Shown: positions 1-8,486 of the stretch, piece by piece | How positions within the stretch are numbered: the stretch's first letter is position 1 | Layout: every line of letters starts with the position of its first letter | Position numbers and translations under genes: made by a program | Notes under the pieces: model-generated | What the model was told of the DNA's origin: nothing | Database searches by the model: none | The model's input: only the letters and a program-made list of their open reading frames with translations | Origin: Lachnotalea glycerini | GTDB lineage: Bacteria > Bacillota > Clostridia > Lachnospirales > Lachnospiraceae | Assembly: GCF_003201285.1 (NCBI RefSeq) | Contig: NZ_QICS01000001.1 | Span: forward strand, 644,678 to 708,677 | Reading direction: 5' to 3' | DNA: 64,000 bases

Positions 1-1120
1 ATACTTGTTCCACCTTTTTATAATCTGGATTTTTGATTCCAAAACATGTCTCTTGCTCTACACTGTCTGCAAACAATTGATAGTTCACATCCTGCATGAC
101 CATATAGGTTCTCTTTAACAACATTTTTTGATTCTGTACTTCTCCATTCCAAAAAATGTTTCCTCTCAAGGCTTTTTGCAGACCACATAGGGTTCTTAAC
201 AATGTCGATTTTCCGACTCCGTTATGTCCAGTTACAGCAATAATATCTCCTTTATTCGCTTTGAAATTAATATCAGTTAACACATCTTTTTTACCATATC
301 CAATAGAAAAATCCTTGATTTCAATATCAGCGTTGTCATTTCTTAATGATTTATCGTTAATTTTAGGTTCTTCCTGGTTCAGGCTTCTTAGTCCAAGCTG
401 CTTTCTCTCATGAACAGATAAGTTTAGAAAAGCTTCTTGTGTCCATCTATGCTTTATTTCCCCAGCATCCATATAGTAAATCTCATCCGCTAAATCCTTA
501 AGGTAATATAAACGATGTTCTGCAATGATAATGGTTTTTCCCTGACTTTTCAAAATTTGAATATACTCTCTTAAATCACAAATTGCATCGGTATCAAGAT
601 TGGAGGATGGCTCATCCAAAAGGTAAACTTCAGGATTCATGGCATATACAGAAGCAAATGCTATCTTTTGTTTTTCTCCACCCGATAAAGAAAAGATACT
701 GCGATTTAAAAGATTTGTGATATTCAGATTATCCGCAGTCTTTTTTACCCTTTTTATAAGTTCCTGCCTTGGCACTCCATTATTCTCCATTCCGAAAGCA
801 ATCTCACCATCCGTATCCGTATTAAAAAATTGGGTTTTGGGATTCTGAAATACAGATCCTATTTTTTTTGCAATTTCATATAGTTGTTTATCTGCAAGGT
901 TCTCACCATCTACAAACACGCTGCCTGTTAATTCCCCGGAAAAGAACTCTGGTATCAATCCATTGATCATTCTAGTAACAGTAGTCTTTCCACAGCCACT
1001 GCGTCCTGTTAATACAACACACCCACCAGGCGAAACAGAAAAGCTAATGTTTTTTATTTTTCCATTCCCTGTACCATCATATGCAAAGGAAATATTATCA
1101 AGTCGAATTTTCTCTATCAT
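1..1120 (-). CDS. ECF transporter duplicated ATPase subunit (EcfA-type), 3' end outside window
   Basis: Energy-coupling ATPase that powers uptake by an ECF-class vitamin/metal-type importer at the inner face of the membrane. Two ABC ATPase domains are fused in one chain: the first has a Walker A reading GRSGCGKTT and a signature LSGGEKQK, and a second Walker A, GHNGVGKST, follows near 200-230 on the plus strand. The gene runs off the left edge. Two in-frame ATGs exist (1123 and 1120); 1120 is preferred because AAGGAGG at 1126-1132 gives 5-nt spacing. The Shine-Dalgarno overlaps the stop of the T-component gene, so this is the last visible gene of an S-T-A operon. Fused double ATPases are normal for this subgroup. 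Substrate unknown. Confidence 0.85.
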   Translation of the reverse strand, partial: MIEKIRLDNISFAYDGTGNGKIKNISFSVSPGGCVVLTGRSGCGKTTVTRMINGLIPEFFSGELTGSVFVDGENLADKQLYEIAKKIGSVFQNPKTQFFNTDTDGEIAFGMENNGVPRQELIKRVKKTADNLNITNLLNRSIFSLSGGEKQKIAFASVYAMNPEVYLLDEPSSNLDTDAICDLREYIQILKSQGKTIIIAEHRLYYLKDLADEIYYMDAGEIKHRWTQEAFLNLSVHERKQLGLRSLNQEEPKINDKSLRNDNADIEIKDFSIGYGKKDVLTDINFKANKGDIIAVTGHNGVGKSTLLRTLCGLQKALRGNIFWNGEVQNQKMLLKRTYMVMQDVNYQLFADSVEQETCFGIKNPDYKKVEQV

Positions 1121-1130
1121 CATCCCCTCC

Positions 1131-1823
1131 TTATACCATCCCTATAAGCCCAATGACAAGGTAAATGCTAAAAGCAAACACCGCTATCAAATCTCTAAGT
1201 AAAAATTTGATTTGGGCAAGGCTTGTTCTTGGATTTGGATTTTCTATTCCTCGTGTGACAGCAGCAATCGATAATTCATCCGCCGTATTCGAGGCCGCCA
1301 TCATGAGCGGTACGTACAGACATTCTGCTACCATTATCGGACGTAAACAGATATTTTTTATGGATGGTGAAATATCTCTCATACGCATGGCATCCTTTAT
1401 ATAATGCCAGTCTTCTTTCACCACCGGGAGATAGCGCAACATAACTGCAAAAGGAATCACAATGCGATTCGGTATATGTATTTTATAAAAGGCTGCCATA
1501 AATTCTCCTGTCTTTGTTGTTTTGATCATAAGACCCGCCATGAATCCACAAGGGTACACTTTATTTACCAGTCCTAAAAATGCAGCAAATATTGCCTGTG
1601 TAGTTCCTGTCATCTTTGTAACAGAAAGCAAAGTGCCAGCATAAATCATTCCATAAAATAAAGTGCCCATAAAAGCATGTCCAAACTGCCCTGACAGCAG
1701 TGAAAATACTGCAATCAGGCAAACCAAAACCAATTCATATCGTAGTGAGGGTGCAAACATGGTGCAAATAACACAAAGTAATAGCAAAAGCAACTTTGTC
1801 CTCGGGTCAAATCGAACTCCCAT
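1131..1823 (-). CDS. ECF transporter transmembrane (T) component
   Basis: EcfT-type membrane protein that couples ATP hydrolysis to the S component. The protein of about 230 residues has several hydrophobic helices and two charged coupling motifs towards the C-terminal half, seen as DAMRMRD and AAVTRG, which match the Ala-x-x-x-Arg-Gly-type coupling motifs of EcfT proteins that contact the ATPases. The ATG at 1823 overlaps the TGA of the S-component gene (TGATG), a tight translational coupling; a GTG one codon earlier (1826) is possible. It sits between the S component and the double ATPase in one operon. The family is clear from motifs and context; the substrate is not. Confidence 0.85.
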   Translation of the reverse strand: MGVRFDPRTKLLLLLLCVICTMFAPSLRYELVLVCLIAVFSLLSGQFGHAFMGTLFYGMIYAGTLLSVTKMTGTTQAIFAAFLGLVNKVYPCGFMAGLMIKTTKTGEFMAAFYKIHIPNRIVIPFAVMLRYLPVVKEDWHYIKDAMRMRDISPSIKNICLRPIMVAECLYVPLMMAASNTADELSIAAVTRGIENPNPRTSLAQIKFLLRDLIAVFAFSIYLVIGLIGMV

Positions 1824-2434
1824 CACGCTGTTATTCCCGCCTTTTCAAACTGCTTTTTCAATAGTATGCTTCCAATCCATGCACTCATTCCTGCTACTAC
1901 AACTGTTCCAATTAAAATAACAGCCAGCATCCAGTTCTTTGCTGCTGTATTCATGGCATCAATATAGCTTTTTGATGTTCCGCCATTTAGCATGTAATTG
2001 CTCCATGTATTACGGTTTGCAAAATAGCAGATATAAGTCCCGGTAGCTCCTAAGCTAAGACAGATGAATGCAAGCATATTTAGAAATTTATTTTTATATT
2101 TTCCAATCCCTGCAATCAAATCACCGATGATTCCTCCCACAATATAGCCTAAATCCATTGCCCAGTGCATTCCGGTTGCAAACCATATTACTCCACACAG
2201 GATACCCGCAATTGCAATTGCACCACTCTTTGGAACTTTTGCAATTAAAAGCATCATAACAGGTCCTCCAAGTAAAGCGGCTCCTAGCGGCATATAAAAA
2301 GTAAGTACCGGATTAGGTGCAAATACAATTCCACCTACTAACATGGTAACAAATAAAAGTGCTGTAAAAATACCAATTGTCACCAGATCTTTTATACTTA
2401 AACCTTTTTTGTTTGTTCTCGTCTGATTACCCAT
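1823..2434 (-). CDS. MptD/Trep_Strep-family ECF substrate-binding (S) component
   Basis: Integral membrane substrate-capture protein of about 203 residues with five or six hydrophobic segments, beginning with a short charged N-terminus and a first helix around residues 20-45. It resembles the Trep_Strep (MptD) family of putative S components. The start chosen is the ATG at 2434, preceded by AAGGAGG six bases upstream; the longer frame to 2470 has no ribosome binding site and would overlap the promoter. First gene of the S-T-A operon, transcribed from a promoter at 2517-2545 that faces the AraC gene. The family has been linked by context to metal or haem uptake; specificity here cannot be read from sequence. 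Confidence 0.8.
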   Translation of the reverse strand: MGNQTRTNKKGLSIKDLVTIGIFTALLFVTMLVGGIVFAPNPVLTFYMPLGAALLGGPVMMLLIAKVPKSGAIAIAGILCGVIWFATGMHWAMDLGYIVGGIIGDLIAGIGKYKNKFLNMLAFICLSLGATGTYICYFANRNTWSNYMLNGGTSKSYIDAMNTAAKNWMLAVILIGTVVVAGMSAWIGSILLKKQFEKAGITA

Positions 2435-2458
2435 AATTTTCCTCCTTTTTCTTATTTC

Positions 2459-2545
2459 TTGACGTTGCAAGAAATTATGTTATAATATATGTTAGTTGTA
2501 TCTAACCTCGGTTATAAATTTACCACATAGGTATTTCATTTTCAA
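2459..2545. promoter_or_regulatory. Overlapping divergent promoters of the AraC gene and the ECF operon
   Basis: Plus strand: TTGACG (2459-2464), 16-bp spacer, TATAAT (2481-2486), reading into the AraC gene. Minus strand: TTGAAA (2540-2545), 17-bp spacer, TAAATT (2517-2522), reading into the ECF operon. The two promoters face each other, so their predicted start points (about 2493 and 2510) fall inside or at the edge of the palindrome at 2491-2506. A protein bound there would block both. Confidence 0.65.
2491..2506. promoter_or_regulatory. Palindromic operator, copy 1 (GTTAG-N6-CTAAC)
   Basis: GTTAGttgtatCTAAC: perfect 5-bp arms around a 6-bp spacer. The same motif occurs at 7290-7305 and 13658-13673, each just upstream of a transport operon. 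Here it covers the start sites of two divergent promoters. The cognate regulator is unknown; candidates are the adjacent AraC proteins or the now truncated TetR gene at 3597-3722. Confidence 0.65.
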
Positions 2546-2582
2546 TGGTTGTAGATTAGTTTCGCCTAATCAAGGTAATCAT

Positions 2583-3581
2583 ATGTCTAATCAAGGTATT
2601 ATGTTAAGAATGGAGAGTTTAATGAAAGAGAAAATAGATTTTTTTTATGAAAATATATTGGTAGACAGAGGCTTTATATCCATCAAACCAAATGGAAGAT
2701 TTAATTCCTGTGGACAAACTTATCAGCTTTCAAAGGACTTAGGAGAAGGATTTTACTGGATTTATTCAGAAACTGATTTATACGATATCAAGATACATGA
2801 TTTTTCGTTTTTTGAGGATTATTTATTCGAGTGCCAACTGCCTGAATGCATGAGCGTATCCTATTATCAATCAATTGCTGGTCATGAGTTAACTCCGTAT
2901 CGTAGAATCAATGCGAATTGTATCAAAACATTTATAGGTGGAAAGAGTCCATATAAAGCTGTCATGCATAAAAGAATACCCATTCGGGCGGTAGGAATAG
3001 AAATACTGCCTGCTTATTATTTACATTATTTAAAAGAAAAATATCCGGATGATTATTTAAATCCTTATGAAGCCTTTTGCTCCATTGATGAAACATTACA
3101 TTTTCCTGAAATGCTGCTTCTTCTCAATCAAGTGGCTGAATATCGGGGCACTGGAATAAGTGCCAAGCTGTTTTATGAAGCAAAAGTAAATGAGGCTGTT
3201 TCTCTAGTAGTGGAACATTTTCATAAGAAAAGTAAGGAACAGCCGCATATTTCAGATAAAGATATAGAACAGATTTATAATGTATCGGCATATATTAAGG
3301 ATCATGCTGCTTTTCCTTTAACGTTGGAACAACTATCAAGAATTGCATGTATGGGACAAACGAAATTAAAAATAAGCTTTAAATTAATTCACGATTGTAC
3401 CATTACAGAATTTATCCAACAGGCACGAATTGAACATGCTGAATTTTTATTATCACATACCGATTTAAGTATCGCACAGATTGCGCAGACTATTGGATAC
3501 TCTAATGCCAGCAGATTTGCAGAGCTTTTCAAGAGAAATGTTGGTATACTCCCCGGAGAATATCGAAGAATTATGAATTAG
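2583..3581 (+). CDS. AraC-family transcriptional regulator
   Basis: DNA-binding regulator of 332 residues. The C-terminal ~100 residues carry the two-helix-turn-helix AraC domain (TLEQLSRIACMGQTKLK for the first helix-turn-helix, SIAQIAQTIGYSNASRFAELFKR for the second). The N-terminal part is an unassigned sensor region. The start at 2583 has AAGG seven bases upstream and gives nearly the same length as the second AraC protein at 7411-8415 (334 residues). A 21-bp in-frame duplication (2566-2586 and 2587 on) supplies a second Shine-Dalgarno/ATG pair at 2601. Divergent from the ECF operon, which it probably controls; YbtA-like AraC proteins often govern siderophore transporters, which is analogy only. 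Confidence 0.85.
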   Translation: MSNQGIMLRMESLMKEKIDFFYENILVDRGFISIKPNGRFNSCGQTYQLSKDLGEGFYWIYSETDLYDIKIHDFSFFEDYLFECQLPECMSVSYYQSIAGHELTPYRRINANCIKTFIGGKSPYKAVMHKRIPIRAVGIEILPAYYLHYLKEKYPDDYLNPYEAFCSIDETLHFPEMLLLLNQVAEYRGTGISAKLFYEAKVNEAVSLVVEHFHKKSKEQPHISDKDIEQIYNVSAYIKDHAAFPLTLEQLSRIACMGQTKLKISFKLIHDCTITEFIQQARIEHAEFLLSHTDLSIAQIAQTIGYSNASRFAELFKRNVGILPGEYRRIMN

Positions 3582-3596
3582 AAGAGCCATATAATG

Positions 3597-3722
3597 AATA
3601 CCAGTTTTTTCTATAATATCGTCCATCGTAGTTCTGACCAGTCCTTTTTCAATAAAGAGCTGTAAAGCAACTTCTTTAATTTGCTTTTTTCTCTCTTCTT
3701 TCTCCAGTCTCACTCTTGTCAT
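3597..3722 (-). pseudogene. TetR-family regulator, N-terminal remnant
   Basis: A good ribosome binding site (GGAGGAATT) precedes an ATG at 3722, and the first 42 codons encode a normal TetR helix-turn-helix start (ALQLFIEKGLVRTTMDDIIE followed by KTG). After codon 42 homology ends and the frame simply runs antisense through the 3' end of the AraC gene. The ligand-binding domain and the recognition helix are missing, so it cannot be a working repressor. It lies directly downstream of an ABC pair, with a deletion breakpoint about 15 bp from the AraC stop codon. Confidence 0.75.
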
Positions 3723-3749
3723 TATAATTCCTCCTTTCACTACCGACCT

Positions 3750-5495
3750 TTACACATGCCAGTTATCTGCTTTCTTTCGAATATTCCAATAAGTCTGATA
3801 AACTCCCTTTTCTTTAAGCAATTCTTTATGTTTCCCACACTGTGCTACTTTCCCTTCGTTGATTACAATAATTTGATTGGCATTTTTAATAGTAGAGATA
3901 CGATGCGCAATTACAATCAAAGTTTTGTCCTTAACAAGAGCATCGATTGCTCTTTGTATTTCGACCTCATTCTCTGGATCTACACTTGCTGTTGCTTCAT
4001 CTAGCAATACAATTGGTGCATCCTTTAATATCGCTCTTGCAATCGATATTCGTTGTCTTTCCCCCCCTGATAATGTAGAACCAGCTTCCCCGATCATAGT
4101 ATCGTATCCATTTGACAATTCCAAAATAAATTCGTGACAGCAGGCTTTTTTCGCTGCTTTTATTACCTCTTCTCTTGTGGCATCTGGATTTCCAAACTTA
4201 ATATTGTTCTCTATTGTATCCTGAAACAAATATACATTCTGGAATACCATACTTATATAGGATAGCAAACTCTCACTGGTAAAATCTCGTACATCTCTTC
4301 CTCCAATTCGAATACTTCCCTTTTGTACATCCCAAAAACGTGCAAGGAGTCTGGTAATTGTAGTTTTACCGCCACCTGATGGTCCCACAATTGCAGTCAT
4401 CGTATGCTCTGGAATCTGGAAGCTTACATTCTGAATCAAAGGTGTTTTTTCATCATAAGAAAATTCTACATTCTCAAAAGTAATATCAAACTTACTAAGC
4501 TCAATTTTTTTTCCATCCTGATCAATCTCTTTGGCAGTTTTTAATTCTTCCACGCGATTAAGCGATTCATCCATACGACGTATCAATTGTGTAAGCTGTC
4601 CCAATGTTTCAAGTGGAGTAAATATAGTAAATGCTGCACATACAATCACGGCAAAACTAGCGTAATCCATATCATTTCCTAGTACCAGATAGGATGCTGA
4701 TAGCACAATCAAGCAGGCCGCCGTGCGAAAAATCATGGAGTATACACCATATAAGGGTGTAAAGACTTTTATTGGTTCACTGGATGCCTGCTCACTTTTG
4801 GTAAATATCTGCTCCATACCATCCAGATGCTTTTCGTGCATATGAAAAGATTTTACTACTGAAATTCCCTGAATGTATTCCAACGTAGCTGCAATAGCAT
4901 CTCTTTGTGCTGCCTGTTCTTTTTTCGATGCAATGACGGATTGAATCTGTAGCTTATGATAGACCATCATAGAAATAGCTACTCCTGCAATAAAAATCAA
5001 TCCGATTTTCCAGTTAAATGTCACGACAAAGAAGCTGATTGTAACCGTTGCAAGAAATCCCGTTACAATTTTGTCCATCATATGCATAGAATATTGTTCC
5101 ATAAAATTCAAATCACTGGTCACAGATGCAGTGATATCTCCTAGATCATGTTCATAAAAATATCCCATAGACACACGCTTCAAATGATCTCCTACATTCA
5201 TTCTTTCTTTTGCCACCACCTCATAGCCTGCAGTGCTTTGAAGCCGGTAGACAAGATATTGGCTGATAGCCTTTCCAACGATTCCAAAAACCAATAAGCG
5301 AATGACTTGAAACAGTAACCTGCTTGTATACTGTCCCTGTCTCTCCCAATTTGACAAAAATAGAAATAATGCTCCCAGAGAAAACATGGAAAATATAGCA
5401 TCCAAAAAACTAAATAAATAACTAAGCTTTAATCTTTGCGACAACTCATCTGCTATTCGAAGAATCCTTATTATGATCTTAATCATTCTGTGCAC
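3750..5495 (-). CDS. ABC half-transporter, exporter fold (pair 1, second gene)
   Basis: Membrane ABC protein of 581 residues: six transmembrane helices in about the first 310 residues, then a nucleotide-binding domain with Walker A GPSGGGKTT, signature LSGGERQR, Walker B VLLDEATASVD and switch IAHRIS. It overlaps the preceding gene by 17 nt (an alternative ATG lies at 5486), so the two are translationally coupled and most likely form a heterodimer. Close in length and motif layout to the protein at 10165-11895. Exporter-fold pairs of this kind include multidrug exporters and the siderophore importers YbtP/YbtQ and IrtAB; the direction of transport cannot be decided here, but the ECF/AraC context favours nutrient acquisition. 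Confidence 0.88.
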   Translation of the reverse strand: MHRMIKIIIRILRIADELSQRLKLSYLFSFLDAIFSMFSLGALFLFLSNWERQGQYTSRLLFQVIRLLVFGIVGKAISQYLVYRLQSTAGYEVVAKERMNVGDHLKRVSMGYFYEHDLGDITASVTSDLNFMEQYSMHMMDKIVTGFLATVTISFFVVTFNWKIGLIFIAGVAISMMVYHKLQIQSVIASKKEQAAQRDAIAATLEYIQGISVVKSFHMHEKHLDGMEQIFTKSEQASSEPIKVFTPLYGVYSMIFRTAACLIVLSASYLVLGNDMDYASFAVIVCAAFTIFTPLETLGQLTQLIRRMDESLNRVEELKTAKEIDQDGKKIELSKFDITFENVEFSYDEKTPLIQNVSFQIPEHTMTAIVGPSGGGKTTITRLLARFWDVQKGSIRIGGRDVRDFTSESLLSYISMVFQNVYLFQDTIENNIKFGNPDATREEVIKAAKKACCHEFILELSNGYDTMIGEAGSTLSGGERQRISIARAILKDAPIVLLDEATASVDPENEVEIQRAIDALVKDKTLIVIAHRISTIKNANQIIVINEGKVAQCGKHKELLKEKGVYQTYWNIRKKADNWHV

Positions 5496-7269
5496 CTCCT
5501 CCCAAACTCCACGCTGTTGATGTGAGATGTGCCTCCCACATTCGTCTGTAAGTATCTGATGTATCTAGCAGCTCTTCATGCGATCCTCTTGCCGCTATAT
5601 TTCCCTTTTCCAGCAAAATGAGCTGGTCTAAAAACATAACTGTTGAAAGTCTGTGTGCAATCGTGATAAGTGTCTTATTTTTTGTCACTACAACGATTGC
5701 ATCTTGTATTTTATCTTCATTCTCTGGATCTACAAATGCGGTCGCTTCGTCAAGAATTACAATGGGAGCATCCTTTAATATCGCTCTGGCAAGCACAATT
5801 CTTTGTCGTTCACCACCTGATAATCGTTTTCCGGCATCTGCCGCATTCGTACGATAACCATCTGGAAATCTCTGTATGAATTCTTCACATTGTGCCAATC
5901 TAGCTGCCCTCATTACTTCCTGATCAGTTGCGTCCGGCTTTCCGATTCGAATGTTATCCATAATAGAACGCCCAAATAGGAAAGTATCCTGAGACACATA
6001 GCTGACCATATCGGTTAACTCTTTCATGCTAAAAGACTTTAGGTTCCTTCCTCCAATCCGTATTTCTCCTTCTGTTACATCCCAGAAACGATTTAAAAGT
6101 TTGGCCAGTGTGGATTTACCAGATCCAGATGGTCCAATAAGAGCTGTTGATGTTCCTTGTGGTATTTTTAGTGAGATATCATGTAACACCTCTTGCTTGT
6201 CATAAGCAAATGACACCTTTTTGAATTCAATATCATACACTTTCACTGCTTCTTTTATGAAATCTCCCGTTGTTTCCCTTGTTGTTTCCAATTCAACTTC
6301 CTCCAAAGCAGCCGCTATTTTAGGCTGCAACTCATAGAATACGGCCTCATGCTCTCGAAACTCTATTCGTTTCTGCAGTGCACCCACAATTCCTAATGCA
6401 AGTACAATGGACGTAATCAATTCTCCCTGTGTTACAGAACTATTTCTCAACAAAAGTATTCCAACAGGAAGTACAAAGGCAATACAAGATGGCATAATTG
6501 CCTGACCTAGACTCATGTAAGGCCAGCATCTTCGGTACCATTTTAAAGTCATATCCTTTACATTAACAACTGCAGTATGAAATTTTTTAAAAGAGGAATC
6601 TCCTTGGTTGAAAGCCTTGATTACCTCCATACCATTGATATATTCTACGATTGTTCCATTCATAGTTGCGTTGGCTTCCATGTATCTCTTCATCATTTCT
6701 CCATGCCCTAGCATGATTCCACTGTAAGCAAGTGTTCCAAGCACCGAAGATGCAAGTGAAGCCAATGCCAATCTAAAATCAATTGTAATTAAAAAAACTA
6801 TTACTAGAACGGGAAGAAGCGTATATCCCATCTGTTCCGGTATTGCATGAGCCAGCGGATATTCCAATTGTTCCACATCATCTATAATCAGATGTTTTAT
6901 TTCCCCAGCGGTCTTTTTCTGAATCTCTCCCATAGGTATTTTCGCCAGCTTATCCATTAACCTCATTCGAATGTTTTTCATTATCTGATATGCTGCTCTA
7001 TGGGACATCATAGTGGCTTTACTAAATAATAATGTTTTTATCAGATACCCACTCCATGCCGCTGCAAGCAGTAAAATTACTCTGCCATGTTCCATTCTTT
7101 TTTCTAAAATACCATTTAATAGGATTGCAATACATATGTAAGGAATAAATCCTGCCAGTACGGATAAGAAGGATAATATCCGTGCACTCATAAGCTCTTT
7201 CTTCTTATCTCCGGCAAAACCAAGAATTCCTTTCATTGGATTTTCTCTCTTTTCTTTCACCTCATACAC
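5479..7269 (-). CDS. ABC half-transporter, exporter fold (pair 1, first gene)
   Basis: Membrane ABC protein of up to 596 residues with an N-terminal six-helix domain and a C-terminal ATPase domain: Walker A GPSGSGKST, signature LSGGERQR, Walker B VILDEATAFVD, switch IAHRLS. The start is uncertain: the ATG at 7269 has little ribosome binding site, and the ATG at 7236 (MKGILGFAG) fits the usual start of the family. First gene of a two-gene operon, with the GTTAG-N6-CTAAC palindrome at 7290-7305 just upstream and a TATAAT-like -10 beyond it. Partner of the next gene and paralogue of the protein at 11892-13643. Confidence 0.87.
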   Translation of the reverse strand: MYEVKEKRENPMKGILGFAGDKKKELMSARILSFLSVLAGFIPYICIAILLNGILEKRMEHGRVILLLAAAWSGYLIKTLLFSKATMMSHRAAYQIMKNIRMRLMDKLAKIPMGEIQKKTAGEIKHLIIDDVEQLEYPLAHAIPEQMGYTLLPVLVIVFLITIDFRLALASLASSVLGTLAYSGIMLGHGEMMKRYMEANATMNGTIVEYINGMEVIKAFNQGDSSFKKFHTAVVNVKDMTLKWYRRCWPYMSLGQAIMPSCIAFVLPVGILLLRNSSVTQGELITSIVLALGIVGALQKRIEFREHEAVFYELQPKIAAALEEVELETTRETTGDFIKEAVKVYDIEFKKVSFAYDKQEVLHDISLKIPQGTSTALIGPSGSGKSTLAKLLNRFWDVTEGEIRIGGRNLKSFSMKELTDMVSYVSQDTFLFGRSIMDNIRIGKPDATDQEVMRAARLAQCEEFIQRFPDGYRTNAADAGKRLSGGERQRIVLARAILKDAPIVILDEATAFVDPENEDKIQDAIVVVTKNKTLITIAHRLSTVMFLDQLILLEKGNIAARGSHEELLDTSDTYRRMWEAHLTSTAWSLGGGAQND

Positions 7270-7289
7270 CTGCTTTCAATCTTTCTTTG

Positions 7290-7305
7290 GTTAGTTGCTT
7301 CTAAC
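7290..7305. promoter_or_regulatory. Palindromic operator, copy 2 (GTTAG-N6-CTAAC)
   Basis: GTTAGttgcttCTAAC, the same arms and spacing as the sites at 2491 and 13658. It lies about 20 bp upstream of the first gene of ABC pair 1. On the minus strand a TATAAT is found a few bases upstream of it without a good -35 box, which would suit a promoter needing an activator as well as this site. Confidence 0.65.
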
Positions 7306-7363
7306 TCAAAATTATATCAGTTTCTTTCTGCTTAAAATGTCACAATCCAACTTTTTTATATCA

Positions 7364-7398
7364 CAAAAGGGTCTGCCTTTGTTCAGCAAACCCTTTTG
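7364..7398 (-). terminator. Rho-independent terminator after the second AraC gene
   Basis: Inverted repeat CAAAAGGGT ... ACCCTTTTG with extra internal pairing, placed 12 bp beyond the AraC stop codon. The TTTT run is contained in the stem. Confidence 0.6.
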
Positions 7399-7410
7399 AT
7401 TCAAATCATT

Positions 7411-8415
7411 TTATTTATTTATTTTTTTTATTGCCCCAGGTGTTATCCCATATTCTTCGTGAAATCGCCGAATAAAGTAACCCGTATGAGTATATCCTAC
7501 CATCCATGCAACAGCACTGACACTGTAATTACCACTTTCTAACAGTTTTTTTGCCATTTCCATCCTTTTTTTGATGATATAATCATTCACAGTTAATCCA
7601 AAGCACTGTTTAAATCCTTTTTGTAATCTGCTTTCACTCATAGCCGCTTTCTTTGCTATCTCTGCAATAGTCAATGGGTGTGCATAATTCTGATTGATTA
7701 GTTCCTTCGCCTTCAATAGTGCCTCATACTCCTGTTCATGAATCCTGACTCCATAATGATTAATTGCAGCTTCACACATCACCTCATCACAAAGAATTGC
7801 TATCAACTCTAATATCTTTCCGTGAAGATAAATATTTCTTACTTCTTCACACAAAACGCATTCTTCAATCTCCGATAATAGCTTGTTGATACGGGGTGTA
7901 TACCGATATACTTTTACAGGGTAATTCTTTTCCAAAATACAGATTGCTTGTCTTATATAAATACAATGAAACAGTTCTTCAAATCTACTCTTATCGAGTG
8001 TAATACTAATCGAATGATATTTCCTGCCTCCAAAGAAAGTACTGTGACATTGTTGTAAAGCTCCAAAACGAATCTGACATTCCTGTGCTCCAAGTCGGTA
8101 CTGTTGAATCGTATTTTCATTTTGATGGAACCACTGAAATTCTCCTTCGATACAAAAAGATAGCTGAAAAATCTCCTGATTAGAATATTGTTCATCGATC
8201 TCCAATTTTTTGTCCAACGTAAAATCTGAGAGCGTCAAAAGTAATCCCTTTTGAATCTCCGTTGTCAAAATTTTTCCCTTCATTCCCACAGCATGAATCT
8301 GATAACGCGTTCCTCTGGGTATTATTGCCTCTGTTTTTACAGTATTTTCCTTTGACGAAGCCATTATAACTGCACGTTCAGGTATATATTTTTGATTTGG
8401 ATAAATTGCTAGCAT
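7411..8415 (-). CDS. AraC-family transcriptional regulator (second)
   Basis: Regulator of 334 residues with the AraC double helix-turn-helix at the C-terminus (TIAEIAKKAAMSESRLQKGF, then VSAVAWMVGYTHTGYFIRRF) and an N-terminal domain of unassigned fold. GGAG seven bases before the ATG supports the start. It lies between the two ABC pairs. The domain layout and the presence of two exporter-fold ABC pairs recall siderophore loci in which an AraC protein activates the transporters when it binds the siderophore; that role is inferred from context only. It is not a close copy of the AraC at 2583. Confidence 0.85.
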   Translation of the reverse strand: MLAIYPNQKYIPERAVIMASSKENTVKTEAIIPRGTRYQIHAVGMKGKILTTEIQKGLLLTLSDFTLDKKLEIDEQYSNQEIFQLSFCIEGEFQWFHQNENTIQQYRLGAQECQIRFGALQQCHSTFFGGRKYHSISITLDKSRFEELFHCIYIRQAICILEKNYPVKVYRYTPRINKLLSEIEECVLCEEVRNIYLHGKILELIAILCDEVMCEAAINHYGVRIHEQEYEALLKAKELINQNYAHPLTIAEIAKKAAMSESRLQKGFKQCFGLTVNDYIIKKRMEMAKKLLESGNYSVSAVAWMVGYTHTGYFIRRFHEEYGITPGAIKKINK

Positions 8416-8486
8416 TATATATCTCCAATATTATAAGTATGTCCTCTCAGAACATCGTATTCACTTGTATCCATTAATAAAATCTT

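Noticed and set aside
1165-1404. Plus-strand frame of 79 codons opposite EcfT
   Set aside because: Antisense shadow of the T-component gene; no ribosome binding site and no recognisable product. The same holds for the many frames opposite the ABC, smc, plsX and UPF0210 genes.
2491-2506. DtxR/IdeR-type iron box
   Set aside because: The TTAG/CTAA arms are reminiscent, but the DtxR consensus has different spacing (interlocked 19-bp symmetry); the 6-bp gap here does not fit. Iron control is left as a guess from gene context.
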